A stretch of 64,000 bases of DNA from Candidatus Omnitrophota bacterium (lineage in GTDB: Bacteria; Omnitrophota; Gorgyraeia; Duberdicusellales; 4484-171): assembly GCA_023227945.1 (NCBI GenBank), contig JALOCC010000002.1, forward strand, positions 1-64,000. The letters run 5' to 3'. The translations under genes were made by a program, and so were the position numbers. Under the pieces are notes generated by a model. It saw only the letters and a list, made by a program, of their open reading frames with translations, had not been told where the DNA came from and made no database searches. Shown in pieces: positions 49,400 to 58,112 of the stretch (position 1 is its first letter; each line of letters begins with the position of its first letter).

Positions 49400-50826
49400 T
49401 TAATCAACCCTGCTACGTTTAAAACGCTAAACTGCGCTACTTTAAAAGGATAATAAACAAATATTCCGCTTGCTAATGAAAGTATGCCTAAAATCAAAAC
49501 TGCCGTAACCATAGTGCGTGAGCCCTCTTTAACCAGGGTTGTATGGGGCTCGCCCATAAACACCAGGTTAAATAATCTGACAAGATAAAGCACTGTCATA
49601 AACGCGCCGATAAGAAAAACAAAATTAATTACCAGATGCCCGGACTCAACAGCTGAAGCAAACACCATATATTTGCTGAAAAAACCGCCAAAAGGCGGAA
49701 TGCCCATTACGGAAAAAGCGCAAAGCAAAAAAGAAATCGCAGTAATCGGCATGGCCTTGATAAGCCCGCCAAGCCTGGTTATGTCTTTTATTTTTGTATT
49801 CTGCTCAACAATGCCGGCGCAAAGAAAAAGCCCGGCTTTGGAAAGGCCATGCATAAGAATATACAAAAGCCCGCCCACTATTCCGATATTAGAATTTGTG
49901 CTTAGGCCTAAAAAAATAAAACCTATCTGGCTTATGGTTGAATAGGCAATTATTCTTTTGATATCTGTTTCAACCAACGCGCAACCCGCTGAAACAATCG
50001 CACTTGCTGCTGCAATAATTGGAACAATCGTATGCCATATTTGGTCGATGTTAAAAGTAAATACAAAAAGGCGGGCAAAAACATATACGCCGATTTTAAC
50101 TAAAACCGCAGCATGTAAAAGTGCGGTAACCGGCGAAGGCGCAACGCCGGCATCCGGAAGCCAGGCCTGAAAAGGTAATACGGCTGATTTGGAAAGTATA
50201 CCTGCCAGGATAAAGAAAATCGCCAGGTTACCAATAGGATTGCCTTTGATAACGCTAAGGTCAAAAGATCCGGTTTGTTGGTAAACCAGTAGAAAACCCG
50301 CAAGCATAAGTAACGCGCCGGATACCGTCATTAAAAATGCTTTGTCAGCGCGCAGGACATAATTCTTTTCCCTGAAAAAACCAATTAACCGCCAACTGCA
50401 GATTGCCGTCATCTCCCAGAATACATAAATAAGAATCAAATTTGAAGAAAATACAAGCCCCATCATTGAACCCAAAAACAAAGTAACCATCGAATAATAT
50501 TCAGTTTGGTGTTCATAGTGGCTTATATATCCGAAAGAATAAAATACTATGATTGAGCTGATTAAGGATGAAACTATCGCCATAAAAACAGCAAGAGCAT
50601 CCGCGGTAAAAGAAAAATTAAGGCCTAAAGGGAATTGTTTGAAAAAAACAATCTGTTCACCGGAGAGAATGCGTGTCAGCATAACCAGGGAAAGTAGAAA
50701 TGAAGAAAAAACAAAGCAAAAGGCAAGAATATTCCTCAAGCGCCGGCTCAATAATCCTGCAAAGGGCAGGACAGCCGACCCGGCCATAGGAATAAGAATG
50801 GTTAGAATTAGAATAGTTTCGGGCAT
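49396..50826 (-). CDS. Antiporter-like membrane subunit 1 (NuoM/MrpD family)
   Basis: 476 residues, about 14 helices. SKSAVLPFQAWLPDAGVAPS and DIKRIIAYSTISQIGFIFLG mark the Proton_antipo_M core with channel Lys. First gene of the operon as read, with a 330-nt leader full of palindromes between promoter and start. No strong SD is visible before the ATG. Confidence 0.93.
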   Translation of the reverse strand: MPETILILTILIPMAGSAVLPFAGLLSRRLRNILAFCFVFSSFLLSLVMLTRILSGEQIVFFKQFPLGLNFSFTADALAVFMAIVSSLISSIIVFYSFGYISHYEHQTEYYSMVTLFLGSMMGLVFSSNLILIYVFWEMTAICSWRLIGFFREKNYVLRADKAFLMTVSGALLMLAGFLLVYQQTGSFDLSVIKGNPIGNLAIFFILAGILSKSAVLPFQAWLPDAGVAPSPVTALLHAAVLVKIGVYVFARLFVFTFNIDQIWHTIVPIIAAASAIVSAGCALVETDIKRIIAYSTISQIGFIFLGLSTNSNIGIVGGLLYILMHGLSKAGLFLCAGIVEQNTKIKDITRLGGLIKAMPITAISFLLCAFSVMGIPPFGGFFSKYMVFASAVESGHLVINFVFLIGAFMTVLYLVRLFNLVFMGEPHTTLVKEGSRTMVTAVLILGILSLASGIFVYYPFKVAQFSVLNVAGLIK

Positions 50827-51165
50827 GTTTATGGAATACCTTATTATTCCCCGCGGCCAAACGCCAAAGGCGGAGCGCGGGCATTCAGTTCATTTTTCGA
50901 AGCCAATGGTTCGATTACGCTCACCATCGACACTGAGCGAAGTCGAAGTGCCAAACACCTAAATATATCCTTCTTCGCCCTCCACTTTTTTAGTCGCCGG
51001 TAGGGCTTCGAAGGATTATTCTTCTTCGCCATATAGGCTAAGAAGAATAAAAATAACCCATTTCAAGCTTTTTGCGCCAAAAATGGGTTAATTTGGTCCT
51101 CCAATTTTTTGGAATTAGGCGCTTTTCGGGAAATATTCTAAATCATACGTATCAATTAAAGAAAA
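50827..51165 (-). repeat. Long leader of the hydrogenase operon, palindromic repeats
   Basis: It contains AACCCATTT..AAATGGGTT (51054-51091) with GCGCAAAAAGC in the loop, then a GAAGC..TTCGAAGG repeat shared with 52.1 kb, a CTGAGCGAAGTCGAAG repeat and CCGCGG..CGGAGCGCGGG pairs near the start codon. No gene. As a leader it could slow or shape translation of the first subunit. Confidence 0.6.
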
Positions 51166-51193
51166 ATTTTACTCTTATTGATGAATTTGTCAA
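51166..51193 (-). promoter_or_regulatory. Promoter of the hydrogenase operon
   Basis: TTGACA (51193-51188), 16 nt, TAAAAT (51171-51166). It lies downstream of the ANTAR terminator and about 330 nt before the first subunit gene. Confidence 0.65.
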
Positions 51194-51269
51194 TATTTTT
51201 TGCGTAATAATAAGCTCTAGGTATAAGAAAAAGAGGCGCTTTTTTATGGCATCGCTGTTTTCTAAAATG

Positions 51270-51299
51270 AAAAACCCCAATCTTTTGGATTGGGGTTTG
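51270..51299 (-). terminator. Terminator after the GAF-ANTAR gene
   Basis: CCCCAATC (51295-51288 on minus) pairs with GATTGGGG (51282-51275) around five bases, followed by TTTTTCATTTT. It lies about 55 nt past the stop and separates this gene from the hydrogenase promoter. Confidence 0.85.
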
Positions 51300-51352
51300 T
51301 TTGCCTTAAATTATTTTATTATATATTTATACCATATTAAAAGGCCAGCTTA

Positions 51353-52054
51353 TCAAGCCCCTTTGATTTCGTACGAAAGGATTATCGCCTCAGCAACATC
51401 CTTCATGGTAAGGCGTTTATTCATGCTCACTTTTCTTAGGAGCTCATAAGCCTGCTCTTCGCTAAGGCCTTTTTGTTTCATTAATATTCCTTTTGCTCTT
51501 TCTATCTTTTTACGCGCCTCAAGCTCTTCCTGAACAATTTTAGTTTTAACCAGCAACTCAGTATTTTCTATAGCGACTGCAGCCTGATTGGCGACTGTAG
51601 TTAAAAGGTCAATATCGCTCTCGCTGAATTCATATAATGTCGTAGTATAACAATTAATAACTCCGATAACCCGGTTTTTTACCATCATCGGAACACTCAA
51701 CATGGAAGTTAATTTTTCTTTCTTGGCTAAAGTCTTTTCCTTATAACGAGGGTCCTTTAAAACATCCGGTATCACGATAGGCTTTTTCTCTTTAGCTACC
51801 AAGCCTACGATACCTTCTCCCACCATTAATTTTCTTTCCTTAAGATACTCTTCACTCATTGCCTGCGTTGCCCGGATCTTCAATGCCTTATCCTTTTCAT
51901 CCAGCAACCAAAGCGAACATATCTTAGCATTCATTACGTTAGCGGTAAGTGTGACAATAAGCTTTAAAATATCTTCCAGGTAACGATCGCTGGTTATAGC
52001 CTTACCAATTTCACGCAGTGTTTCCAGATATTCTTTATGGGGGCTTTTTTTCAT
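51353..52054 (-). CDS. GAF-ANTAR response protein (transcription antiterminator type)
   Basis: 233 residues from the ATG at 52054 with AGAAGG upstream. A GAF domain spans about 20-165 (SLWLLDEKDKALKIRATQAM, VGEGIVGLVAKEKKPIVIPD). The ANTAR domain at 170-230 reads ARKKIERAKGILMKQKGLSE and EQAYELLRKVSMNKRLTMKDVA. ANTAR proteins bind paired RNA hairpins to stop termination, often in nitrogen or ethanolamine genes. Its position between glnA and the hydrogenase makes them candidate targets, but no classical hexaloop pair is seen before either. Confidence 0.92.
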   Translation of the reverse strand: MKKSPHKEYLETLREIGKAITSDRYLEDILKLIVTLTANVMNAKICSLWLLDEKDKALKIRATQAMSEEYLKERKLMVGEGIVGLVAKEKKPIVIPDVLKDPRYKEKTLAKKEKLTSMLSVPMMVKNRVIGVINCYTTTLYEFSESDIDLLTTVANQAAVAIENTELLVKTKIVQEELEARKKIERAKGILMKQKGLSEEQAYELLRKVSMNKRLTMKDVAEAIILSYEIKGA

Positions 52055-52475
52055 AAACGAACCTTCTCGCCGTAGATAACAGGGTTTATTTGAAAAATTT
52101 ACCAGAGGTTCATTCCTTCGAAGCCCTACCAGGAATTCCAATTAGCGAAGGGCAAAGAAGGATAAATCCTCTTTCGTGTCTTATATTGTAGCAACTTTTA
52201 GCATAAAATCAACCCATTCGACGTACCACGGGCTTTATAGCCCGTGGTTTGCTCAGGGTTGATACTGAGCGGCGCCTGTATATTCCGCGCCCTAAAGGGC
52301 GCGGTTTGTGCGCCGCCAAACGTATCAACTCTTAAGCATCTTAAGGCTGGTTCAATCAGGATAATACTATTTGCAGCATCTTTTACAAAAATTGTAGATT
52401 GTGCTTAGTTCTTAAGCAAAAAATGCTATATTTTTCAACAGTTTTTGCCCTATTATAAAAAAAGATAAAAAATAC
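52055..52475. repeat. Nested hairpins between the ANTAR gene and glnA
   Basis: 52210-52265: ATCAACCC / GGGTTGAT enclose ACCACGGGC-TTTATA-GCCCGTGGT. Next, 52257-52328: GTTGATAC / GTATCAAC enclose CGGCGC / GCGCCG, which enclose CCGCGCCC-TAAA-GGGCGCGG. These could lie in the leader of the ANTAR gene (minus strand) or be IS200/IS605-type remnants. 52088-52165 holds a GGTTCATT..GAAGC repeat. No gene. Confidence 0.6.
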
Positions 52476-52504
52476 TTGACAATTGTAAAGTAATGTTTTA
52501 CAAT
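52476..52504 (+). promoter_or_regulatory. glnA promoter with an internal perfect operator
   Basis: TTGACA (52476-52481), 17 nt, TACAAT (52499-52504). The perfect inverted repeat ATTGTAAA-N7-TTTACAAT (52482-52504) fills exactly the space from the -35 box to the end of the -10 box. A dimer bound there would exclude RNA polymerase. It resembles MerR-family GlnR sites (TGTNA-N7-TNACA) but with wider spacing. Confidence 0.85.
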
Positions 52505-52553
52505 TGTATCGTAATAACGAAATATTGGTTTACAAAGCGAAAGGAGGGTCTCT

Positions 52554-54089
52554 ATGGAACAAGAATATCTAAGCCCAACAGAAGCGGCTAAGGTTTTAGG
52601 CATAAGCCGGCAGGCAGTTATTGAACGGATTAAACATGGTAATCTTTATGCGGAGAGAGTTGGAAACCGTTATATTATTCCTAAAAACACGCTTAGCGCA
52701 GCCGGCCATTCCTCCATTAAGGAAGAACCTGATGCAAGCGACAGAGTCAAAAGAAAAATGAATAAGAATGAACTTACCGTAAGCATTTTGGAAAAAGTAC
52801 GTAAATCTGAAATCAGAACCATACAGCTCTGGTTCGTTGATATTTTAGGAATACTAAAATGCATATCCATAACTCCGGGAGAGTTAAAAGATGTTTTAGA
52901 GCACGGAAAAGGCTTTGACGGCTCCTCCGTCACCGGCTTTGCGGAAGCTCAGGAATCAGATATTGTTGCCATGCCGGATGCGGCAACTTTTAAGATACTC
53001 CCCTGGACAAAAGAAACTCACCTTACTGCCAGGCTTTTTTGTGACATATTAAATCCGGACCAAACTCCTTACGCAGGAGACCCGCGTTATGTTTTGAAAA
53101 AAGCTCTTGCTCGGGCAAAAAAATTAGGCTTTACTTTCTACGTCGGCCCTGAAATTGAATATTTTTATTTTAGATCAGACAAAAACCCTGAAGTTATAGA
53201 TGAGGGCTCTTATTTTGAGCTGATACCTAATGACCTCGCTGACAATATGCGCAATAAAACTGTGAGGGTCCTGGAAGAGATGGGGATTACTATGGAAGCA
53301 ACCCATCATGAAGTTGCCCCCAGCCAGCATGAAATAGACCCTAAATATAATGACGCTCTTTCTATGGCTGACAACGCCATAACCAGCAAATATGTAATCA
53401 AAGAAATTGCCCAGCAAAATGGAGTCTATGCTACCTTTATGCCTAAACCGCTTTTCGGCGTGAATGGTTCAGGTATGCATGTGCATCAATCATTATTCAA
53501 GGAAGACCGTAATGCATTTTTTGAGAAAAAAGACAAACATCACCTTTCCTTAATTGCCAAGGAATTTATCGCCGGGCAATTAATCCATGCGCGCGAAATC
53601 TGCTCTCTTACCGCGCAATGGGTTAACTCTTACAAGAGGCTGGTTCCCGGCTATGAGGCACCGGTCTATATTTCCTGGGCGCAAAAAAACCGCACCGCAC
53701 TCCTGCGGGTTCCGTTATATCGGCCGGGAAACGAAAAAGCAACGCGGGTAGAATTAAGGTGCCCGGACCCGGCCTGTAATCCTTATCTTGCTTTTGCGGT
53801 AATGCTTGCTGCCGGATTAGAAGGTATTGAAAAAAAATATACGCTTATGCCGCCGGTTGAACCTAACCTCTATCACATGGCTATGGAGGAACGCGAGAAA
53901 CGGGGTGTAGAGTCGCTACCCGGTAACCTGTTTGAAGCAATATTAGAAACAGAAAAAAGTAAATTCATAAAAGAAACTTTAGGCGAGCATGTATTCACGC
54001 GGTTTCTATTCAACAAGAAAAAAGAATGGGAAGAATACCGGATTCAAATTACCCAGCACGAAATAAAAAAGTATCTTCCTCTGCTATAA
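52554..54089 (+). CDS. glnA: Glutamine synthetase with an N-terminal HTH DNA-binding domain
   Basis: 511 residues. Residues 5-50 (LSPTEAAKVLGISRQAVIER, YAERVGNRYIIP) are an excisionase/MerR-like helix-turn-helix with wing. A charged linker (50-75) leads to a complete GSI-alpha enzyme: GFDGSSVTGFAEAQESD, GPEIEYFYF, EVAPSQHEID, NGSGMHVHQSLF, NRTALLRVPLY. The GSI-beta adenylylation Tyr context is absent. It makes glutamine from glutamate, ammonia and ATP. AAGGAGGG precedes ATG 52554. An ATG at 52758 could give an enzyme without the HTH. The fused domain probably binds the palindrome in its own promoter (inference). Confidence 0.95.
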   Translation: MEQEYLSPTEAAKVLGISRQAVIERIKHGNLYAERVGNRYIIPKNTLSAAGHSSIKEEPDASDRVKRKMNKNELTVSILEKVRKSEIRTIQLWFVDILGILKCISITPGELKDVLEHGKGFDGSSVTGFAEAQESDIVAMPDAATFKILPWTKETHLTARLFCDILNPDQTPYAGDPRYVLKKALARAKKLGFTFYVGPEIEYFYFRSDKNPEVIDEGSYFELIPNDLADNMRNKTVRVLEEMGITMEATHHEVAPSQHEIDPKYNDALSMADNAITSKYVIKEIAQQNGVYATFMPKPLFGVNGSGMHVHQSLFKEDRNAFFEKKDKHHLSLIAKEFIAGQLIHAREICSLTAQWVNSYKRLVPGYEAPVYISWAQKNRTALLRVPLYRPGNEKATRVELRCPDPACNPYLAFAVMLAAGLEGIEKKYTLMPPVEPNLYHMAMEEREKRGVESLPGNLFEAILETEKSKFIKETLGEHVFTRFLFNKKKEWEEYRIQITQHEIKKYLPLL

Positions 54090-54100
54090 CCGCTAAAATA

Positions 54101-54131
54101 AAATAGGCGCCTCAAAATGAGGCGCCTATTT
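54101..54131. terminator. Bidirectional terminator between glnA and gdhA
   Basis: AAATAGGCGCCTC-AAAAT-GAGGCGCCTATTT, a 13-bp perfect stem with A and T tracts on both sides. It ends both glnA (plus) and gdhA (minus). Confidence 0.92.
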
Positions 54132-54154
54132 AGAAAAATCTACTTATTCTAAAC

Positions 54155-55492
54155 TTATACTACTCCTTGCGCGAGCATTGCCTCAGCGACCTTAACAAAT
54201 CCTGCGACATTTGCTCCTTTCACATAATCTATATATTTTCCGTCTTTGCCGTATTTTACGCATTGTTCATGGATAGCAATCATAATGTCGTGCAATTTAT
54301 TGTCTACTTCTTCGCGGCTCCAAGAAAGCCTCATACTATTTTGCGACATCTCTAAACCAGAAGTTGCAACACCGCCGGCGTTAGAAGCTTTTCCAGGCGC
54401 GTATAAAATTTTTGCCTTCTGAAACACTTTAATCGCTTCAGGGGTAGATGGCATATTTGCACCTTCACCTATTGCCATACAGCCATTCTTAACCAAAACT
54501 TTTGCATCAGCTTCGTCTATTTCATTCTGCGTAGCAGACGGAAAAGCAATATCGCATTTAATGTTCCATGGCTTTTCGTTTTCAAAATATTTACAGCTAA
54601 ATTCTTTAGCGCAATCTCTGATGCGGCCGCGGCGCTCATTCTTAAGGGTCATTACGCACTTTAATTCTTTGTCGTCAATTCCATCTTTGTCATAAATAAA
54701 CCCGTTAGAATCAGAAAGCGTAACAACTTTAGCACCTAATTGATGCAACTTCTCAACGGTGTATTGCGCGACATTACCGGAACCGGAAACCGCACAAACT
54801 TTTCCTTTCAAAGATTCACCTTTTGTTTTAAGCATTTCCTGCACAAAGTAAACACAACCATAACCGGTAGCTTCCGGCCTGATTAAGCTTCCGCCCCACT
54901 GTAAGCCTTTGCCGGTTAAAACTCCCGTAAATTCATTGCGCAGGCGTTTATACTGCCCGTACATAAAACCTATTTCACGGCCACCTGTTCCGATATCTCC
55001 GGCAGGAACATCTGTATCCGGGCCAATATGCCTGAAAAGCTCAGTCATAAAGCTCTGGCAAAAACGCATTACTTCATTATCAGATTTTCCTTTAGGGTCA
55101 AAATCAGAGCCGCCCTTAGCGCCACCCATAGGTAATGTGGTTAAACTATTTTTAAATACCTGTTCAAATGCCAAAAACTTTAATATGCCCAAATTAACAC
55201 TTGGATGCAAGCGTATACCACCCTTATAGGGGCCTATAGCGCTATTCATCTGGATACGAAAACCCCTGTTTACCTGGATTTCCCCCTTATCATCAATCCA
55301 GGGAACGCGAAACATAATTACCCTTTCCGGCTCAACCATTCTTTCTAATATTTTTGCTTTTTCATATTTTGGATTTGCCTCAATGAACGACATAACTGAT
55401 TCAACTACTTCACGCACTGCCTGATGAAACTCCGGTTGCCCGGGATCTCTTTTAATTACCTTCTTCATGAATTCGTCAACTTTTTTTATCAT
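54155..55492 (-). CDS. gdhA: Glutamate dehydrogenase (hexameric, NADP-type)
   Basis: 445 residues, normal for the small hexameric type. GPYKGGIRLHPSVN, LPMGGAKGGSDFDPKG (catalytic Lys), VPAGDIGTGGREIG (Asp) and VSGSGNVAQYTVEKLHQLGA (coenzyme loop; Ser and a Glu-free end favour NADP+). It aminates 2-oxoglutarate with ammonia. AAAGGAGGATAT precedes the start. It lies 75 nt after nfnB, so NADPH supply and use are linked. Confidence 0.95.
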   Translation of the reverse strand: MIKKVDEFMKKVIKRDPGQPEFHQAVREVVESVMSFIEANPKYEKAKILERMVEPERVIMFRVPWIDDKGEIQVNRGFRIQMNSAIGPYKGGIRLHPSVNLGILKFLAFEQVFKNSLTTLPMGGAKGGSDFDPKGKSDNEVMRFCQSFMTELFRHIGPDTDVPAGDIGTGGREIGFMYGQYKRLRNEFTGVLTGKGLQWGGSLIRPEATGYGCVYFVQEMLKTKGESLKGKVCAVSGSGNVAQYTVEKLHQLGAKVVTLSDSNGFIYDKDGIDDKELKCVMTLKNERRGRIRDCAKEFSCKYFENEKPWNIKCDIAFPSATQNEIDEADAKVLVKNGCMAIGEGANMPSTPEAIKVFQKAKILYAPGKASNAGGVATSGLEMSQNSMRLSWSREEVDNKLHDIMIAIHEQCVKYGKDGKYIDYVKGANVAGFVKVAEAMLAQGVV

Positions 55493-55530
55493 ATATCCTC
55501 CTTTTACTAACTTTGCTGCCTTGCTTTAAG

Positions 55531-55557
55531 GGCTTTACTCTAACTTTGAGCAAAGCC
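55531..55557 (-). promoter_or_regulatory. Hairpin in the nfnB-gdhA gap
   Basis: GGCTTTGCTC-AAAGTTA-GAGTAAAGCC (10-bp stem with one G-U, 7-nt loop) without a T tract, so not a terminator. The loop begins AAAG, reminiscent of ANTAR-target hexaloops (A1, G4), but it is one base too long and no partner hairpin is clear. Confidence 0.4.
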
Positions 55558-55567
55558 GGCACCGCTA

Positions 55568-57031
55568 TTATTTAAGCCTATCAATAATAGCCTTGGCTGC
55601 CTTTTTAGCCATACCCATTGCTTCAATTACTGTTCCTTCACCTCCGACAATATCTCCTCCGGCAAAAACATTTTTTATGGATGTTTCCATGGCCTCTTGC
55701 TCCACAATAATATCGCCATATTTATCTGTTTTTAACGCTGGAGTAACTTTAGTTAATATTTGATTAGCATTTAAACCTATAGCAACTATCGCGATATCGC
55801 AATCTACCTCAAAATCACTTCCCGGAATTTCTATGGGCTTTCGCCGGCCTGAGCTATCTGGCTTTCCCAACTCGCATTGTAAACAACGCAGTTTCGTAAC
55901 AAAACCTTTCTCATCCCCGAAAAACTCCTGCGGCTTAACTAAAAGTTTAAATTGTATGCCTTCTTCCTTGGCATGTTCAATCTCAAGGCGCCTTGCCGGC
56001 ATTTCTACCTCGCTACGGCGATAAAGAATAGTGGTATTTGGGTTAATGCCATTCATTTTCTGTAATCGCAAAGCGCATCGCGCTGCATCCATAGCAGTAT
56101 TGCCGCCGCCGATAACAACCATACTTTTGCCTATGTTTACCGGGGTGTGAGCTTTAGGGAACTTATAAGCAGACATCAAATTTACTCTGGTCAAAAATTC
56201 ATTAGCCGAATAAATATTGCAAAGGTTTTCCCCTTTAATGCCTAAGAAAGACGGTATTCCCGCGCCCAAGCCTAAAAACACCGAGGAAAACCCTTCTTTT
56301 AATAATTCGTCCACATCTTTGTTTCTACCCACAATAAAATTAGGTATAAATTCAACGCCCATTTTTTTAAGTGAATCTATCTCATAATCAAGAATATTTC
56401 TTGGCAGCCTAAAAGGCGGTATTCCATAACGCAGCACCCCCCCTAATTTATGCAAGCCTTCAAACATAACTACTTTTATTCCTCTACGGGCAAGTTCGCC
56501 GGCGCAAGCTATGCCTGCAGGGCCGGAGCCAACTATAGCCACTCGCTTGGCGTGTGGCGTGGGGCGTGGGGCGTGGGGCGTAGAATCGTTATGATTCATT
56601 CCGTAATCGCCAATAAAACGCTCTAAAAAATGAATGTTTATCGCCTGAGGCGTTGCAAAAGGCTCACCTTTTTTGCTTAAAACGCATGCTTTTCGGCATT
56701 GGTATTCAGCGGGGCAAACTCTTCCGCAAATAGAAGGGAAATTATTTTTTTCCCGGATAGTATTATAAGCGCCAGCATAATCTTTCTGGGTAATTTTATA
56801 AATAAATGTTTTTATATCTATCTCAACCGGACACCCTGAGATACAAAGCGGATTTTTGCATTGCAAGCACCGACCCGCCTCGGCAAGAGCCTCTTCTTCG
56901 CCATATCCCAATATAACTTCATTGAAATTTTCGGCTCTGACCTTAGCTTCTACTTCTTTGATTTTTACGGGTTCTTTTTTCACGATGTTAAACCTCTTAA
57001 GTTTAAAGAGTAGATAAATTTTACTAAACAA
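55568..57031 (-). CDS. nfnB: NfnB / GltD-type NADPH oxidoreductase
   Basis: 487 residues. Cluster-binding N-terminus CLQCKNPLCISGCPVEIDI and SICGRVCPAEYQCRKACV, then FAD loop VAIVGSGPAGIACAGELARRG and NADP loop MVVIGGGNTAMDAARCAL. It ends FAGGDIVGGEGTVIEAMGMA. As the second gene of a pair with NfnA it is best read as the large subunit of NADH-dependent ferredoxin:NADP+ oxidoreductase, which bifurcates electrons. A low-complexity insert (STPHAPRPTPHAK) sits between the two halves. Confidence 0.9.
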   Translation of the reverse strand: MFSKIYLLFKLKRFNIVKKEPVKIKEVEAKVRAENFNEVILGYGEEEALAEAGRCLQCKNPLCISGCPVEIDIKTFIYKITQKDYAGAYNTIREKNNFPSICGRVCPAEYQCRKACVLSKKGEPFATPQAINIHFLERFIGDYGMNHNDSTPHAPRPTPHAKRVAIVGSGPAGIACAGELARRGIKVVMFEGLHKLGGVLRYGIPPFRLPRNILDYEIDSLKKMGVEFIPNFIVGRNKDVDELLKEGFSSVFLGLGAGIPSFLGIKGENLCNIYSANEFLTRVNLMSAYKFPKAHTPVNIGKSMVVIGGGNTAMDAARCALRLQKMNGINPNTTILYRRSEVEMPARRLEIEHAKEEGIQFKLLVKPQEFFGDEKGFVTKLRCLQCELGKPDSSGRRKPIEIPGSDFEVDCDIAIVAIGLNANQILTKVTPALKTDKYGDIIVEQEAMETSIKNVFAGGDIVGGEGTVIEAMGMAKKAAKAIIDRLK

Positions 57032-57105
57032 CCAATTTCAACCAATTTCGATTAAAATTGATAGAGATTCGTAGAAATTAATAGAAATTTATTGTTTATC
57101 GCTGC

Positions 57106-57945
57106 TTACAAATTATTCAACCGACAAATATGCTGTTCTTTATCGTAATAAATCTTGTTTCTTTTTGTCAGCTCATCCCAATCGACCTCGTGGGCATCGA
57201 ATTCCGGGCCGTCAACACAGCTAAACTTGGTCTTTCCCCCAACGCTTACCCGGCAGCACCCGCACATACCGGTTGCATCAACCATCAGAGCGTTAAGCGA
57301 AACAAGAGTTTTTATATTAAATGGTTTTGTTGTTTCAGCAACTTTACGCATCATTGGTATTGGCCCGACAGCATATACAAGGCTGTATGGCTCACTCTTT
57401 CGAGCTAATAAATCTTTCAAAATATCGGTAACAAAGCCCTTTTTCCCGTAAGACCCATCATCTGTCGTTATATAAAAGTTATCTGATGCTTTCTTTAACT
57501 CCTGCTCTAAAATTAGCAACTCTTTAGTCCGTGCGCCTAAAATAGTAGTTACCCTGTTGCCTGCTGCTTTAAACGCACGAGTTACAGGATAAATTTCTGC
57601 CATGCCCACGCCGCCGCCGACTATAATCACATTAGCAGATTTATGAATTTCTGTAGGGTGCCCGAGAGGCCCGGCAAGCGCATATAAAGAATCTCCAACG
57701 TTTAACTTCCCTAAAAGCCTGGTAGTAAACCCGGCTTCCTGAAAGATTATAGTAATAGCTGTTTTATTTGCGTCGATTTCGGCTATGGTCAGGGGTATTC
57801 TTTCGCCTTCTTCACCCGCCATAAGCACTATAAATTGCCCTGCCTTTGCACGAACGGCAATATTTTGAGCAGCAAGTTTTATCTGAACTATCCTTGAACC
57901 GGGCACATCCGCCAATATTTTTTTCTCTAATATTTTTATACTCAT
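57106..57945 (-). CDS. nfnA: NfnA / sulfide-dehydrogenase-type FAD and NAD-binding subunit
   Basis: 279 residues. FAD-binding barrel RIPLTIAEIDANKTAITIIF, NAD loop ANVIIVGGGVGMAEIYPVT and the [2Fe-2S] end GMCGCCRVSVGGKTKFSCVD. With the adjacent large subunit (75 nt on) it forms Nfn, which couples NADH and reduced ferredoxin to NADP+ reduction. A promoter-like TTGGTT-N16-TATAAT stands at 57990-57963. Confidence 0.92.
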   Translation of the reverse strand: MSIKILEKKILADVPGSRIVQIKLAAQNIAVRAKAGQFIVLMAGEEGERIPLTIAEIDANKTAITIIFQEAGFTTRLLGKLNVGDSLYALAGPLGHPTEIHKSANVIIVGGGVGMAEIYPVTRAFKAAGNRVTTILGARTKELLILEQELKKASDNFYITTDDGSYGKKGFVTDILKDLLARKSEPYSLVYAVGPIPMMRKVAETTKPFNIKTLVSLNALMVDATGMCGCCRVSVGGKTKFSCVDGPEFDAHEVDWDELTKRNKIYYDKEQHICRLNNL

Positions 57946-58003
57946 ATGCTTAAATTTTGTGCATTATATGTTTAAAGGCTAAACAACCAAAACAAAAAAA
58001 ATA

Positions 58004-58032
58004 GCGTCCCCTCCCTGTTAACAGAAAGGACG
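58004..58032 (-). terminator. Terminator after the lipoprotein gene
   Basis: GCGTCC (58032-58027, minus) pairs with GGACGC (58009-58004) with an inner CTGTTAACAG, followed by TATTTTTTTTG. It ends the rph-lipoprotein transcript before nfnA. Confidence 0.75.
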
Positions 58033-58112
58033 CCTTTGTCCTCAAAACGAGGTTATTTTACAATTAAGCCTTTAAATGTCAAGATAATAAATTTTTCGAA
58101 AGGTTGAAAAAT

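Noticed and set aside
51072..51449. A 125-codon plus-strand reading between the hydrogenase and ANTAR genes
   Set aside because: It crosses a terminator, the hydrogenase promoter and the end of the ANTAR gene on the other strand, has no ribosome site and no family features.
52205..52550. glnA leader with ANTAR target hairpins or a glutamine riboswitch
   Set aside because: The glnA start point predicted from the promoter lies after the hairpins and leaves only about 40 nt of leader, without hexaloop pairs.
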